Origin: Flammeovirgaceae bacterium 311
GTDB taxonomy: Bacteria > Bacteroidota > Bacteroidia > Cytophagales > Cyclobacteriaceae
Assembly: GCA_000597885.1 (NCBI GenBank)
Contig: CP004371.1
Coordinates: 124,001 to 188,000, forward strand
DNA: 64,000 bases
Direction: 5' to 3'
The notes beneath the pieces were generated by a model. The model searched no databases, was not told where the DNA came from, and saw only the letters and a program-made list of their open reading frames with translations. Positions 36,112-45,504 of this stretch are shown here, piece by piece (position 1 is the stretch's first letter; the number at the start of each line of letters is the position of its first letter). A program made the position numbers and the translations under genes.

Positions 36112-36996
36112 TTAGAGGGAGGCCTTTTCAGGCTGCTGCTCTTCTTTTGCGGCTTTTGAATTTTTGATATTCGGTAATGCCAGCAGCGGAATATGCGTAT
36201 GCAGTACCATTTTTTTGGTAACACTGGGGTGAATCAGCGATTTCAGAAAAACGGGCTTATGGGGCACCATTACCAGCACATCGGCATTTAATTCTTCTGT
36301 TCCTCTTTTGATCCCTTCATGGATGTCATCTTCGTGCAGGAACCTGTAGTTGTGTTTGATACCCCTTAGCAGCTCCTCCATGTTAGTTTTATTCCGGTTA
36401 ATGTGTTTTTGAAAGTGAGAGGGTATAAAATCAACATCCTTTTCGACATGCAGGATCTGAACCTGTGCCTGGTAGGTGGAGGCTATTTCATAAATGGCTT
36501 CCAGTTTGCTGTTGCTGGATAAATACCTGTAGTTGCAGGCAAAGAGAATTTTTCTGATCCCCCTGAAGGCCGCATCTTCCGGTACTAGCAGTACTGGACA
36601 TTTGCTTCGTTTGATGACCGAAGTGGTGATGGTGCCCAGCACCCTGGTGAAGATGGATTTGCCCCTAAGTCCCAGAACCAGAAGATCTACATCAAATTTT
36701 TTTACCTGCTTTTTAAGTCCGTCCAGCACCAGATCAGTAGTGCTAACGCCTATTACCTCAATACCATACGCTTCAGATACCTTTGCACCAATTGTATTAA
36801 GGCGTTCATTGTTTTCCCAGATCAGATCATCAACATCGGGAACATAATCTGCTGCTGTAGTAGGAGGTACTAATGCAAGATTGAATGCATAAAAAACTAC
36901 AAGCCGTGCATGCAAGCCCTTTGCCAGAGCGGCAGCATATTCGAGTGCATTGTTAGCACATCTTGAATAATCGGTTGCTATCAGTATGGTTTTCAT
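36112..36996 (-). CDS. Universal stress protein, tandem two-domain
   Basis: 294 residues with two UspA domains. The first starts KTILIATDYSRCANNALEYAAALA and has a near-canonical nucleotide loop (GLRGKSIFTRVLGT, one residue shorter than the consensus spacing); the second starts RKILFACNYRYL and is degenerate. The C-terminus is charged (KAAKEEQQPEKASL). Soluble. Divergent from the DUF389 fusion gene, with a 9-bp spaced inverted repeat (AAGATCATC / GATGATCTT, 37087-37136 region) in the shared intergenic region. Confidence 0.92.
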   Translation of the reverse strand: MKTILIATDYSRCANNALEYAAALAKGLHARLVVFYAFNLALVPPTTAADYVPDVDDLIWENNERLNTIGAKVSEAYGIEVIGVSTTDLVLDGLKKQVKKFDVDLLVLGLRGKSIFTRVLGTITTSVIKRSKCPVLLVPEDAAFRGIRKILFACNYRYLSSNSKLEAIYEIASTYQAQVQILHVEKDVDFIPSHFQKHINRNKTNMEELLRGIKHNYRFLHEDDIHEGIKRGTEELNADVLVMVPHKPVFLKSLIHPSVTKKMVLHTHIPLLALPNIKNSKAAKEEQQPEKASL

Positions 36997-37236
36997 GACA
37001 AAAAAATTTAAGCATTCAAACGGGTTCTATAACAGCTGAGGAGGGTGATATCGTATTTCTCCGGGACTTTTGTAGCAGGAATATAGAAGATCATCCCTTA
37101 TAAATTCATGATGTTGAGCATAATGAAAGATGATCTTTATCTGCTCTCTGAAAGTGGAGTAAATAAAGGGGCTGCTATTTTGTGGCTGTTTAGAACATAA
37201 ATACCCATCAGAAGATTATGTAGAAAATATTATTGG

Positions 37237-39129
37237 ATGAAGAGTATCGCATTGCTTTATGATGAATCGATGGCTGCCAAAGTCAAAGAGGAAATCGTAC
37301 CCCTTTTTCAGCAGCATCTAAAAATTCACACTCCTTTCAAAAACAGCATAGATATTCACATAGATGATGATGATCTGATCGTAACCTATCTCTCTGATGA
37401 TCTGCTAAAGGAGCTGCTGCCCATTGTAATTGAGCGTAAATGGAAAATCGGTTTTTTGCCCCATCCCGGCATGCTCAATGCCAGGCTTGGCTTTGGTATT
37501 TCCAGAGATCCGGCTGTATCTGTCAAAAATATACTGGAAACAGAATCTGCTCAGCATGTTGATTTGTTGATGGTGAACGGACGACCAGCGTTCGATACAG
37601 TTGTGATAGGGCAGTCACTAAGTTTTGTATACGGCAGTTCTGAGCTTAAAAAAGCCAACAGAATACTGAGCAAGGTGAAGAATTTCTTTAAGCTTTTTGA
37701 AAGTGTACAGCTTAAACAATATACGATTGAATATAAGCAAAAGGGTGATCAGAAAGATCAGAAGATCAATACTGCCGCACTGGGCATGTTTATCGTGCAG
37801 CACGGAGGAAGTTCTTTAGTACCCAGAAAAATCATCAAAGAGTCTTTCTCAAATGATGGCATGCTGAGTAGCCTGATACTTGCTCCGCAAAGTGTTCTGG
37901 GGCTGGTGAAGTTTGGCGTGGTGAGTTTGTTCCTGTCAAAAAAGAACCCCAAATTACCGCCTTTTGCAGCTCACATCAAAACAAACAAGATCAGGGTTTT
38001 GAGCGAAGAACCCATGAACCTGTCTGTTGACAATGCTTTACTGAGTGCTAAAGAAATAGAATTAGAGGTGGTGCCAAAGATCATTCAGGTAGTACCAGGA
38101 ATACATCTTGAAACAATAGAGCTTGAAAACAGCAGCAGCAAAGAAGTTTTTAAAACCCAGTCGCTGCCCACTGGAGAATTAAGGGAAGAACTGTTAAGGG
38201 CACCACTGCCGCTGATCAATCATGCTACCACAGAACAGTTCAAAGAGATTTTTACCACCCTTAGGGAAAATGCCAGGCCTACCTCCAGTTATCTGGTGCT
38301 GATGTTTCTTTCCACTTTTATTGCAACATTTGGCCTGTTCGGCAATTCCTCACCTGTGGTGATCGGTGCCATGATCCTGGCTCCGTTGATGGCACCCATC
38401 ATTTCACTGGCCATGGGGGTGTTGAGGCAGGATAGTAAGTTGATCAGGAGCAGTTTGCAATCCATAGGATACGGGCTGCTGGTGGGCTATTTCTGTGCCA
38501 TCATCATTACCCTCATGACGCCCTTGACCACGCCCAATGCGCAGATCATTAGCCGGATCAGGCCAAATCTGCTGGATTTATGGATAGCCGTGGGATCTGG
38601 TGTTGCCGGGGCCTATGCCCATGCAAAAAAAGAAGTGGCCAAAACCCTGGCCGGTGTAGCTATTGCAGTAGCCCTGGTGCCACCGCTGGCTGTATCTGGT
38701 ATTGGGGTGGGGTGGCTGAACTGGGGTATTTTTTCCGGAGCCTTGTTGCTGCTGATGACGAACCTGGCTGGTATGGTATTCGCTGCAGCCATTACATTTT
38801 TGATGCTTGGCTTCAGCCCCTTCAGGTTGGCAAAAAAAGGATTGATCATTTCTATTGTATTTATGCTGGGCATCAGTGCACCGCTGGCACTTGGATTTAA
38901 CAGAATGGTGAAAGAAAGTAGGATTATTCAAAATCTGAATGGGTACCGGATCAATGGTATGGTACTAAGGGATGTGAATATCAGACAAATGAATCCGATG
39001 AAGCTTTCTGTAACCATCTTCAGTGAAAGGCCGCTGGAGGAAAATGAACTTAAGCAGCTTAAAGCAGAAATAGAAAGTCTTCTGCAGGAAGAAGTAGAGA
39101 TGGAAATCACCGTCGGAATTAAAATGTAA
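37237..39129 (+). CDS. DUF389 (TIGR00341-type) membrane protein fused to a lipid-kinase-like domain
   Basis: 630 residues. The C-terminal half is a DUF389 membrane domain: NSSPVVIGAMILAPLMAPII, GSGVAGAYAHAKKEVAKTLAGV and ALVPPLAVSGIGVGWLNWG, with about six helices between residues 350 and 565, then a soluble tail. The first ~290 residues follow the layout of a diacylglycerol kinase domain (LPHPGMLNARLGFGI in the PLGTxN position, FSNDGMLSSLILAP as the DGxL strand, NLSVDNALLSAKEIELEVVP as the closing strand), but the nucleotide-binding GGDGT is replaced by VTYLSDDLL. So probably a lipid- or nucleotide-sensing relic, not an active kinase. Membrane protein of unknown transport or signalling role. 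Confidence 0.8.
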   Translation: MKSIALLYDESMAAKVKEEIVPLFQQHLKIHTPFKNSIDIHIDDDDLIVTYLSDDLLKELLPIVIERKWKIGFLPHPGMLNARLGFGISRDPAVSVKNILETESAQHVDLLMVNGRPAFDTVVIGQSLSFVYGSSELKKANRILSKVKNFFKLFESVQLKQYTIEYKQKGDQKDQKINTAALGMFIVQHGGSSLVPRKIIKESFSNDGMLSSLILAPQSVLGLVKFGVVSLFLSKKNPKLPPFAAHIKTNKIRVLSEEPMNLSVDNALLSAKEIELEVVPKIIQVVPGIHLETIELENSSSKEVFKTQSLPTGELREELLRAPLPLINHATTEQFKEIFTTLRENARPTSSYLVLMFLSTFIATFGLFGNSSPVVIGAMILAPLMAPIISLAMGVLRQDSKLIRSSLQSIGYGLLVGYFCAIIITLMTPLTTPNAQIISRIRPNLLDLWIAVGSGVAGAYAHAKKEVAKTLAGVAIAVALVPPLAVSGIGVGWLNWGIFSGALLLLMTNLAGMVFAAAITFLMLGFSPFRLAKKGLIISIVFMLGISAPLALGFNRMVKESRIIQNLNGYRINGMVLRDVNIRQMNPMKLSVTIFSERPLEENELKQLKAEIESLLQEEVEMEITVGIKM

Positions 39130-39270
39130 AAGATAGTTCTGCTCTTGTTTAGCCAAAGCAGAATATTGCCCGACTATAAAGGATTTGGTTAATACATCGC
39201 CACCCGAGTTGGTAGCGGGTGCAACGATCCTTCACACTCCGCTTTGCTGCGTTCGCAAATACTGGACTGT

Positions 39271-39314
39271 TAATAAAAATGGCCTCTGGAAATCTCCAGA
39301 GGCCATTTTTATTA
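39271..39314. terminator. Bidirectional rho-independent terminator
   Basis: Perfect 20-bp stem (39271-39290 with 39295-39314) around the tetraloop AATC, with A-tract and T-tract at the base on both strands. It lies between the convergent DUF389 and UPF0182 genes. Confidence 0.93.
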
Positions 39315-39359
39315 GCAAGCTATAATTTTCAAAAATTTGGGATGAATCATGTCTTTTTA

Positions 39360-42269
39360 CTACTGCTGTTCACTTTCCAGCGCTTTCAGATTCTCTTCCA
39401 GTCTGTTCAGTGCTTCGGAGGCCCGCTGAAAATCCCTGTCGCCGGTATAACGGAGGTAATCTTCAAAAGCCTGGTTGGCCGCCCGCACACGCTCATTTAA
39501 GCCCTGTGGTATAGCCTGCAGAGGGCTTTCTGCACTGCCAGCCTCCGCAGTGTCGATACCTTCTTCCCCAGCAGTTGCTTCACTTCTTCGCGCTGCAATA
39601 GCCTCATCGGTGCCAGCTAATACCTGCTGCAGGGCTGCCTCAAAGGTAGGAGCGTAAGCCATGTTATCGTTGTGCATTACCACCACCAGCCGCAGTTCCG
39701 GATAGGCAGCCGTTTCGGCCTGCAGGTAAATGGGCTCTACATAAAAGAGAGTTTCATTCACTGGTATGGCCAGAACATTGCCCCGTATTACCCTGGAACC
39801 ACGCTGGTCCCAAAGCGACAGCTGCGACGACAGGTTAGGATCCTGATCGATCTTTGTTTCTACCTGCTGCGGTCCAATTACCCGTTTATCTTTAGGAAAA
39901 TTGTACGCCAGCAGCTCACCGTAATTTTCAGGATCGCACATGCCGGCCAGCCAGCCATTAAGCACCTGGCGGTTCTTCGGGGTAAAAGGCATCATCAGCA
40001 CAAAGGAATGATCCTGTGCCTCTGGTAATTGCCACATAATATAATAGGGCTCTACCGGCTGCACCCTGTCGTAATATTTTTCTGTTGCCCTTACCCACAG
40101 GTCTTCCTGGTTGTAAAAAACAGTTGGATCCATCATGTGGTATTTGGCATAAACGATCCCCTGGATCAGCAAAAGATCTACCGGATACCTTATGTGGTCC
40201 AGCAGGCTTTGCGGCATTTCCTGCCAGGGCTTCATCAGTCCGGGAACAATGTTATCCCATGTCCTGATCAGGGGATCATCTTGATCGAACATATAGAAAT
40301 CTGCAGACCCGTTATAAGCATCTACCACTACTTTAACAGAATTTCTGATGTAATTGATACTCCTTAAAGAACGTTCTGCCCCTCGCTGCACATCGGCACG
40401 CTCCTGTCGCTGAATGTCACTTTCCACAGATGCATAAGGCTGGCTGTAGGGGTAGTTGTTAGATACTGTGTAGGCATCGATCATCCAGTACAGCTTTCCA
40501 TCTGCCAGCACAATGTAGGGGTCATTGTCAAATTGCAGGAAGGGAGCAAGTCTTTGTACTCTTTGCCTGATGCTCCTGTGAAACATTATGCGGCTGTCGT
40601 TCTGAGGGTAGCCCGAAAACAGGAGCTTAGTTTCGTTAAACTTATAAGCAAAAAGGAACTGCTGCCAGAAATTATCCAGGCGTACCCCACCCGTACCATC
40701 ATATTTATTGTACACATTATTATCACCGCTGGGGTAATCAAATTCTTCTTCCGCAGAATTTGCCACTACATATTCGTCGGCATGTTCGCCGTAATAAATG
40801 CGTGGCTGTTCAACAGCAAGCTCTGGAAATTTACTGACAGGAGGGATGTTGCTGACCAGCAGCTCGGGTAATCCACTTGGAGTAAACTCGCTTACATCGT
40901 TCAGCACCACACCAAAGCCATGAGTATATTTAAATTTCCTGTTGACAAAAGTCTGGCTTTGTGCCGGCAGGTTATTTACATCTAGCTCCCTGGCCGATAT
41001 CATTACCTGTTTGTATTGACCATTGTAGCGGTAACGGTCAATATCGATATCTTCAAATTCATAGTACAGCCTGAATTCCTGAAATTGTTTATACACCTCG
41101 TCCAGCGCCCTGTAATCCCACAGCCGTATGTTTGAAAAAATACCTTCATTTTCCTGAACGGTTTGCCGGTTAAAGGTATTGATAACCGGATACTCTCTTT
41201 CCTGTATTTTATGGAGGTTGAAAGCTTGTTGGGTAAATTGAATGTTGTTGAGGATGTAGGGTTGTTCCAGTGTAATTTCATTTGGATTAACCTTAAAGTT
41301 CTGAAAAAGACCTGGTATAACACTCAGTGCCACAAACCAAACCAGTGCCAGAAAGCCCAGCAGCACCAGTAAAAAGCTGCCTGGATTACCCCCAAACAGC
41401 CTGCTGCGGCCGGACAGCCAATATCTGAGCCTGCTGCGAAGCGGAGAGAGGAGCAGCAAAATACCCATAAAGACGGTTACGCCTATCACCACCCAAATCA
41501 TTGGCAGCCGTACATTTACATCTGTCCAGCCAGGCCCGTACACTACACCACTGGCGGAATACATTAGCTCAAAGCGGTCCAGATATTTCTTTACTGCCAG
41601 CACCAGCAGAAACAGGCCGGCATTCATGAACAAAGGGTTGTATAGGGCAGGATCTACAAACGAGGAGAAGGCCTGCTGATTCCAGCTGAAATTCTGCCAC
41701 CTTTTGGGGTCCAGTATTCTGCGCCAGCTTTCTGGGTCAACAAATATAACCAGCAGCGAAGCAATAATGGCAATGGCTAAAAGTGCAAGCAGCAGGTTCA
41801 GGACTGCATTGAAAAAAGGCAGGCTGAAGAAGTAAAAACTCGTTGTCATCCCAAATATGGGATCTGTTATTGCAGTAGGTACCTGGTTGATAAAAAGCAG
41901 CAGCAGTGGCCAGTTTGCCCAGCCCCAATTCATTGCATACAGGCCCCCTAGCACCAGGCCCAGGTATCTGATCCATCTTCTTTCGCGAGAAATTCCCAGC
42001 AATACCAGCCAGGTAACCAATGCCCCTACAACCAGGGCTGCTGCTGCTACGCCCCATTCTGCCAGTTCCAGAATCCAGAAACGATCTGTATAACCCAGCG
42101 AATCAAACCAAAGCTTTTCAGACCAGAAATTCAGAAACCAGAAAAAAGCAAGCACCAGCAGGAAGAGTAGTAAGCCTGCGGTAATTTGAGAAGTTTTTTC
42201 TTTTCTGATTCCACTTACAAAAATTGCTCCGGAGCCGATGAGTAATAGCAGGTAGATAATACTAAACAT
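39360..42269 (-). CDS. UPF0182-family large membrane protein
   Basis: 969 residues. The first ~330 residues hold about seven membrane helices; a large extracytoplasmic part follows with the family's conserved blocks (ERPYILNNI-like EQPYILNNIQFTQQAF, YTHGFGVVLNDVSEF, MIDAYTVSNNYPYSQ, NYIRNSVKVVVDAYNGSADFY, YVEPIYLQAE). The C-terminal tail is acidic and Ala/Glu-rich. No enzymatic motif; the family (COG1615) is uncharacterised. It stands alone behind the terminator. Confidence 0.93.
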   Translation of the reverse strand: MFSIIYLLLLIGSGAIFVSGIRKEKTSQITAGLLLFLLVLAFFWFLNFWSEKLWFDSLGYTDRFWILELAEWGVAAAALVVGALVTWLVLLGISRERRWIRYLGLVLGGLYAMNWGWANWPLLLLFINQVPTAITDPIFGMTTSFYFFSLPFFNAVLNLLLALLAIAIIASLLVIFVDPESWRRILDPKRWQNFSWNQQAFSSFVDPALYNPLFMNAGLFLLVLAVKKYLDRFELMYSASGVVYGPGWTDVNVRLPMIWVVIGVTVFMGILLLLSPLRSRLRYWLSGRSRLFGGNPGSFLLVLLGFLALVWFVALSVIPGLFQNFKVNPNEITLEQPYILNNIQFTQQAFNLHKIQEREYPVINTFNRQTVQENEGIFSNIRLWDYRALDEVYKQFQEFRLYYEFEDIDIDRYRYNGQYKQVMISARELDVNNLPAQSQTFVNRKFKYTHGFGVVLNDVSEFTPSGLPELLVSNIPPVSKFPELAVEQPRIYYGEHADEYVVANSAEEEFDYPSGDNNVYNKYDGTGGVRLDNFWQQFLFAYKFNETKLLFSGYPQNDSRIMFHRSIRQRVQRLAPFLQFDNDPYIVLADGKLYWMIDAYTVSNNYPYSQPYASVESDIQRQERADVQRGAERSLRSINYIRNSVKVVVDAYNGSADFYMFDQDDPLIRTWDNIVPGLMKPWQEMPQSLLDHIRYPVDLLLIQGIVYAKYHMMDPTVFYNQEDLWVRATEKYYDRVQPVEPYYIMWQLPEAQDHSFVLMMPFTPKNRQVLNGWLAGMCDPENYGELLAYNFPKDKRVIGPQQVETKIDQDPNLSSQLSLWDQRGSRVIRGNVLAIPVNETLFYVEPIYLQAETAAYPELRLVVVMHNDNMAYAPTFEAALQQVLAGTDEAIAARRSEATAGEEGIDTAEAGSAESPLQAIPQGLNERVRAANQAFEDYLRYTGDRDFQRASEALNRLEENLKALESEQQ

Positions 42270-42532
42270 AAAAAATGAGTACGGTTACAGATTATTAACC
42301 AGCGTTTAACGATCTGGTTAAAAATAGGGAAAATATAGTTGCTTCGGTCATCTTATGCTTTTATAGTTGCAGCTTTCCTATATTTCTGATGTCACTGATA
42401 ACTGACTCCTGTCAATAACCCAAGCCTGAAAAATTGTCGGGGGACCGTGTTTTTATATCAGTCCTGTTCTTAAATTACGGCTAATCTATTTATAACTTAT
42501 CCCCAATTCAGCTTTTCTGAAATGTGCGTGTG

Positions 42533-43573
42533 CTAAAGAAGCGCCTTTATTCCATCCCATACCTCTTTGTTTACCGGAATTCCCTCCTGCAGATTTTTCT
42601 CCCGGTCTTTCAGCACCCGCTCGCCCGGATAACGAATACTGCTGTTTTCATCAGCTGCACGGGAAGCATGGTAGTCGTTAATAATGTCAGTAACTAATTG
42701 ATGGATGGCCGAATGGTGTGACAGACGTTTAGTATCGAGGGCGATAAATACCTGTGACACCCCATATTCTGCTTCTTTTTTGCTGATTTCGGCTGTAGAT
42801 AAACCACCGGAAAGCAAAGTAGCCAGCAAGTCGAGCAGGAGAGAGAGGCCTGCACCCTTCCAGTATCCTGCCGGTACCACACTTCGGGTTTTTAAAATTG
42901 CATCAGCATCTGTCGTTAAAGCACCGTTTTCATCCCAGCCACCTGCTACGGGTAGTGGCTTTCCCTTTAGCTGCTGCGCTTCCAGCGAACCATACGAGTA
43001 CTGCGACATGGCTATGTCCAGTACAATTGCATCACTACCAAATGGAAGTGCCAGTACCAGCGGGTTGTTGCCCAGTTTATTGTCTAATGCACCCCATGCA
43101 GGCATGTTAGCAATGGTATTGGTCCAGCCGATAAAGACAAACCCCTTTGTTGCTGCCTTCCATCCATAAGTGCCACCCCGCATCCAGTGGTTGGTATTTG
43201 CCAGGGCAACACAGCCTATTCCCCATTGGCGGGCAAGCTCCATAGCCCTCTCGGTGCACTTCAGTGCATTTAGCGGGCCAGGTCCGAGCCTGCCATCCCA
43301 TTGTTCCAAAGCCGCAGAGCTGTGTTTACATTCAGCTTTTTCTCCTGCTATCACATAGCCTTTTTGCGTGTACTCAACAAATCTGGAAAAGCGGTTTACT
43401 CCGTGTGTATAAACCCCCTCCAGGCTATTCTCCATAAATATCTTTGCACAAGCCCTGGCATCTTCTTCTGCATAACCATTTTTCAATAGTATCTGCAGAA
43501 AAGTAGCTTCCATCTGCTGATAGGGAATGCGTAAACTATCCTGTGCTGGCTGGGAGTTTTGAGTGGCAGACAT
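42533..43573 (-). CDS. Ldh/YiaK-family NAD(P)-dependent oxidoreductase
   Basis: 346 residues. Member of the malate/L-lactate dehydrogenase-like fold (LDH2). Seen: MENSLEGVYTHGVNRF (catalytic-side His), VALANTNHWMRGGTYGW (active-site His) and LGNNPLVLALPFG. Closest in layout to 2,3-diketo-L-gulonate reductase YiaK, with GHWMRGG-type loop and cytoplasmic location. It may reduce a keto-sugar acid. Single gene, no visible operon partner. Specificity is inference. Confidence 0.88.
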   Translation of the reverse strand: MSATQNSQPAQDSLRIPYQQMEATFLQILLKNGYAEEDARACAKIFMENSLEGVYTHGVNRFSRFVEYTQKGYVIAGEKAECKHSSAALEQWDGRLGPGPLNALKCTERAMELARQWGIGCVALANTNHWMRGGTYGWKAATKGFVFIGWTNTIANMPAWGALDNKLGNNPLVLALPFGSDAIVLDIAMSQYSYGSLEAQQLKGKPLPVAGGWDENGALTTDADAILKTRSVVPAGYWKGAGLSLLLDLLATLLSGGLSTAEISKKEAEYGVSQVFIALDTKRLSHHSAIHQLVTDIINDYHASRAADENSSIRYPGERVLKDREKNLQEGIPVNKEVWDGIKALL

Positions 43574-43720
43574 GTTGTTTGGAGATTTATGATGAATATG
43601 TGTAGGCTATTAAATTTTGCTTTGCTAAAAACAGGCACTTTTCTGGTAAGGGACACCCAGCTGGAAAACTAATTCTGTCTCCGCTTATCCTCAAGGATCT
43701 ACTTTGTTTTAGCTATGGAG

Positions 43721-45220
43721 CTATGAAATAATTTTTCCCTGCTCAAGCCTGAGCATATGTGTTACACAAGAAGGTATTTCCTCCTGGTAATGGCTTACGT
43801 AAATGAGCGATGTATTGCCAGACTGGCAAATCATATTTATCAATTGTTTGAAATGCTCCTGCTGATGCAGGTCCAGGCCCTGCACCGGTTCGTCGAGGAT
43901 CAGCAGTGGCGGATTTTTAACCAGTGCCCTGGCCAGCAGGCACAGTCGCTGCACACTGGCCGATACACTTTTTAAGGTTTTACCTGCATGTTCCTCTATT
44001 TCCAGCAGACGCATCCATCGCAAGGACAACTCAGTGTTTTCTTTGCTTTGGCTGCGGATAAAGCCTAGGGTATCGTAAAAGCCAGACTCCACCACCTGCA
44101 GACAGCTGCTATCCATAGGAAAATACTGAAACAGCTCCGGCGAGACAAAGCCTATCTTCTTTTTAATATCCCAAATAGATTCCCCCTGGCCCTTCAGTAC
44201 ATCAAACAGTACAATATGATTGGCATAGGCCTGGGGGTTATCTGCATTGATCAAACTCAGCAGGGTTGATTTCCCCGCACCATTATGCCCCATCAGCGCC
44301 CAGTTTTCCCCCTGTTTTACCTTCCAGTTAATATTTTTTAGCACCACTTTTTCGCCATACCTGATGCTTACATCCTGCATGTCAATCAGGCTGTTGTAGC
44401 TGCGGGGAGGATGTATATGTAACATAGCCTCCAGTTCGGTTGTGTTGATAGTGGGAGAGGCCTGAGAATCCGTTTTTTCAGCAGCATAACTGCTTTTTGG
44501 TATTTGTCTGATGATCTTGCCACGTTCCAGCTCGGCAATGTGCGTAATACCCTTAGGAATTTCAGTGCGTGCGGTGGTCATCACAACACCGATACCGGAA
44601 GCAGTGATCTCCGGCAGGAGCTTGTTAAAATCCTGCCTTGCCTCCAAATCAAGCCCACTTAGCGGATTATCCAGCAGCAGCAACACAGGGTTGCGCAGCA
44701 GGGCAGCAGCCAGCAGCAGTCTTTTAGTTTCTCCGTTTGATAACATGATCAGCTGCTTATCCAGCAGATTGGTAAGCTTAAGACGTTCAATAGTATGTTG
44801 GTAGGTCCAGACCGAGGAATGGGAAAGCGGAAGCTGTGTTGTCAGGTAATTTATAACCGTTGGCAGGTTTTCTACATCTGCTGCATTGAAGCGCTGCTGA
44901 AAATAGATTTCTGTGGTATTTGAGAGGGTTCGGAAGTTATGTCTGGCAGCAATATGGGCTATTAACTGCTGCCACCTGATGAGAGGGTCTTTGATGTTGT
45001 TTCTATCGACATATTTTTCAAAAAAAGGATAGGCAGCGTGGCCTTTGATTATATTGAAATTACCAGCCAAAGTTTCGAGCAGAGCACTTTTGCCCGACCC
45101 GCTGGTTCCGGTAATTGCCCAGTTCTCCCCCCGATTAACCTTAAAGCTTAAATTTTCAAAAATTACTTTATTCAGATATCTGACGGTAATGTCTTTGAAA
45201 GTAATAAGTTGTTCATTCAT
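43721..45220 (-). CDS. ModF-like protein with two ABC ATPase domains
   Basis: 499 residues, two fused nucleotide-binding domains, no membrane segments. NBD1: Walker A GTSGSGKS (38-45), signature LSNGE (162-166), Walker B LLLLDNP; here Asn187 replaces the catalytic Glu. NBD2: Walker A GHNGAGKS (313-320), degenerate signature SVSASVQ (421-426), Walker B LLILDEP with Glu446 present. The layout, including WDIKKKIGFVSPEL, matches E. coli ModF (about 490 residues), a molybdate-locus ATPase of unsettled function. A molybdoenzyme gene lies 2.3 kb away, but the link is only proximity. Confidence 0.88.
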   Translation of the reverse strand: MNEQLITFKDITVRYLNKVIFENLSFKVNRGENWAITGTSGSGKSALLETLAGNFNIIKGHAAYPFFEKYVDRNNIKDPLIRWQQLIAHIAARHNFRTLSNTTEIYFQQRFNAADVENLPTVINYLTTQLPLSHSSVWTYQHTIERLKLTNLLDKQLIMLSNGETKRLLLAAALLRNPVLLLLDNPLSGLDLEARQDFNKLLPEITASGIGVVMTTARTEIPKGITHIAELERGKIIRQIPKSSYAAEKTDSQASPTINTTELEAMLHIHPPRSYNSLIDMQDVSIRYGEKVVLKNINWKVKQGENWALMGHNGAGKSTLLSLINADNPQAYANHIVLFDVLKGQGESIWDIKKKIGFVSPELFQYFPMDSSCLQVVESGFYDTLGFIRSQSKENTELSLRWMRLLEIEEHAGKTLKSVSASVQRLCLLARALVKNPPLLILDEPVQGLDLHQQEHFKQLINMICQSGNTSLIYVSHYQEEIPSCVTHMLRLEQGKIIS

Positions 45221-45504
45221 GTACCTTTGTTTTCAACAGCGCTATCAGTCACTTATATCATAAGGACCACGACTGGTGTTTTATCCCTCTTATCTTAAAA
45301 GTAATTGCTAAAGCACTTGATTGTTATGATGGAAAACAGCTGCCAGTCAGAAGCTGGGAATCAGCCTGGAAAAAGCTTTCAGAACATAAACATTGCCAGT
45401 TAAACCTCATTCAGTCATATTCAATCTATTCCCCACCATTGATAGCTAAGACAAAAAACGCAGTCGAACGAATTGGATAGCTGAAAGAAATAATCACCCT
45501 GTCA

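Noticed and set aside
37087-37136. Spaced AAGATCATC/GATGATCTT repeat as a hairpin
   Set aside because: Arms are about 30 bases apart with an A/T-rich spacer; it may be chance, so it is noted only in the Usp entry.
39199-39221. Small hairpin CACCCG/CGGGTG after DUF389
   Set aside because: Short and without T-run; the strong terminator at 39271-39314 explains the region.
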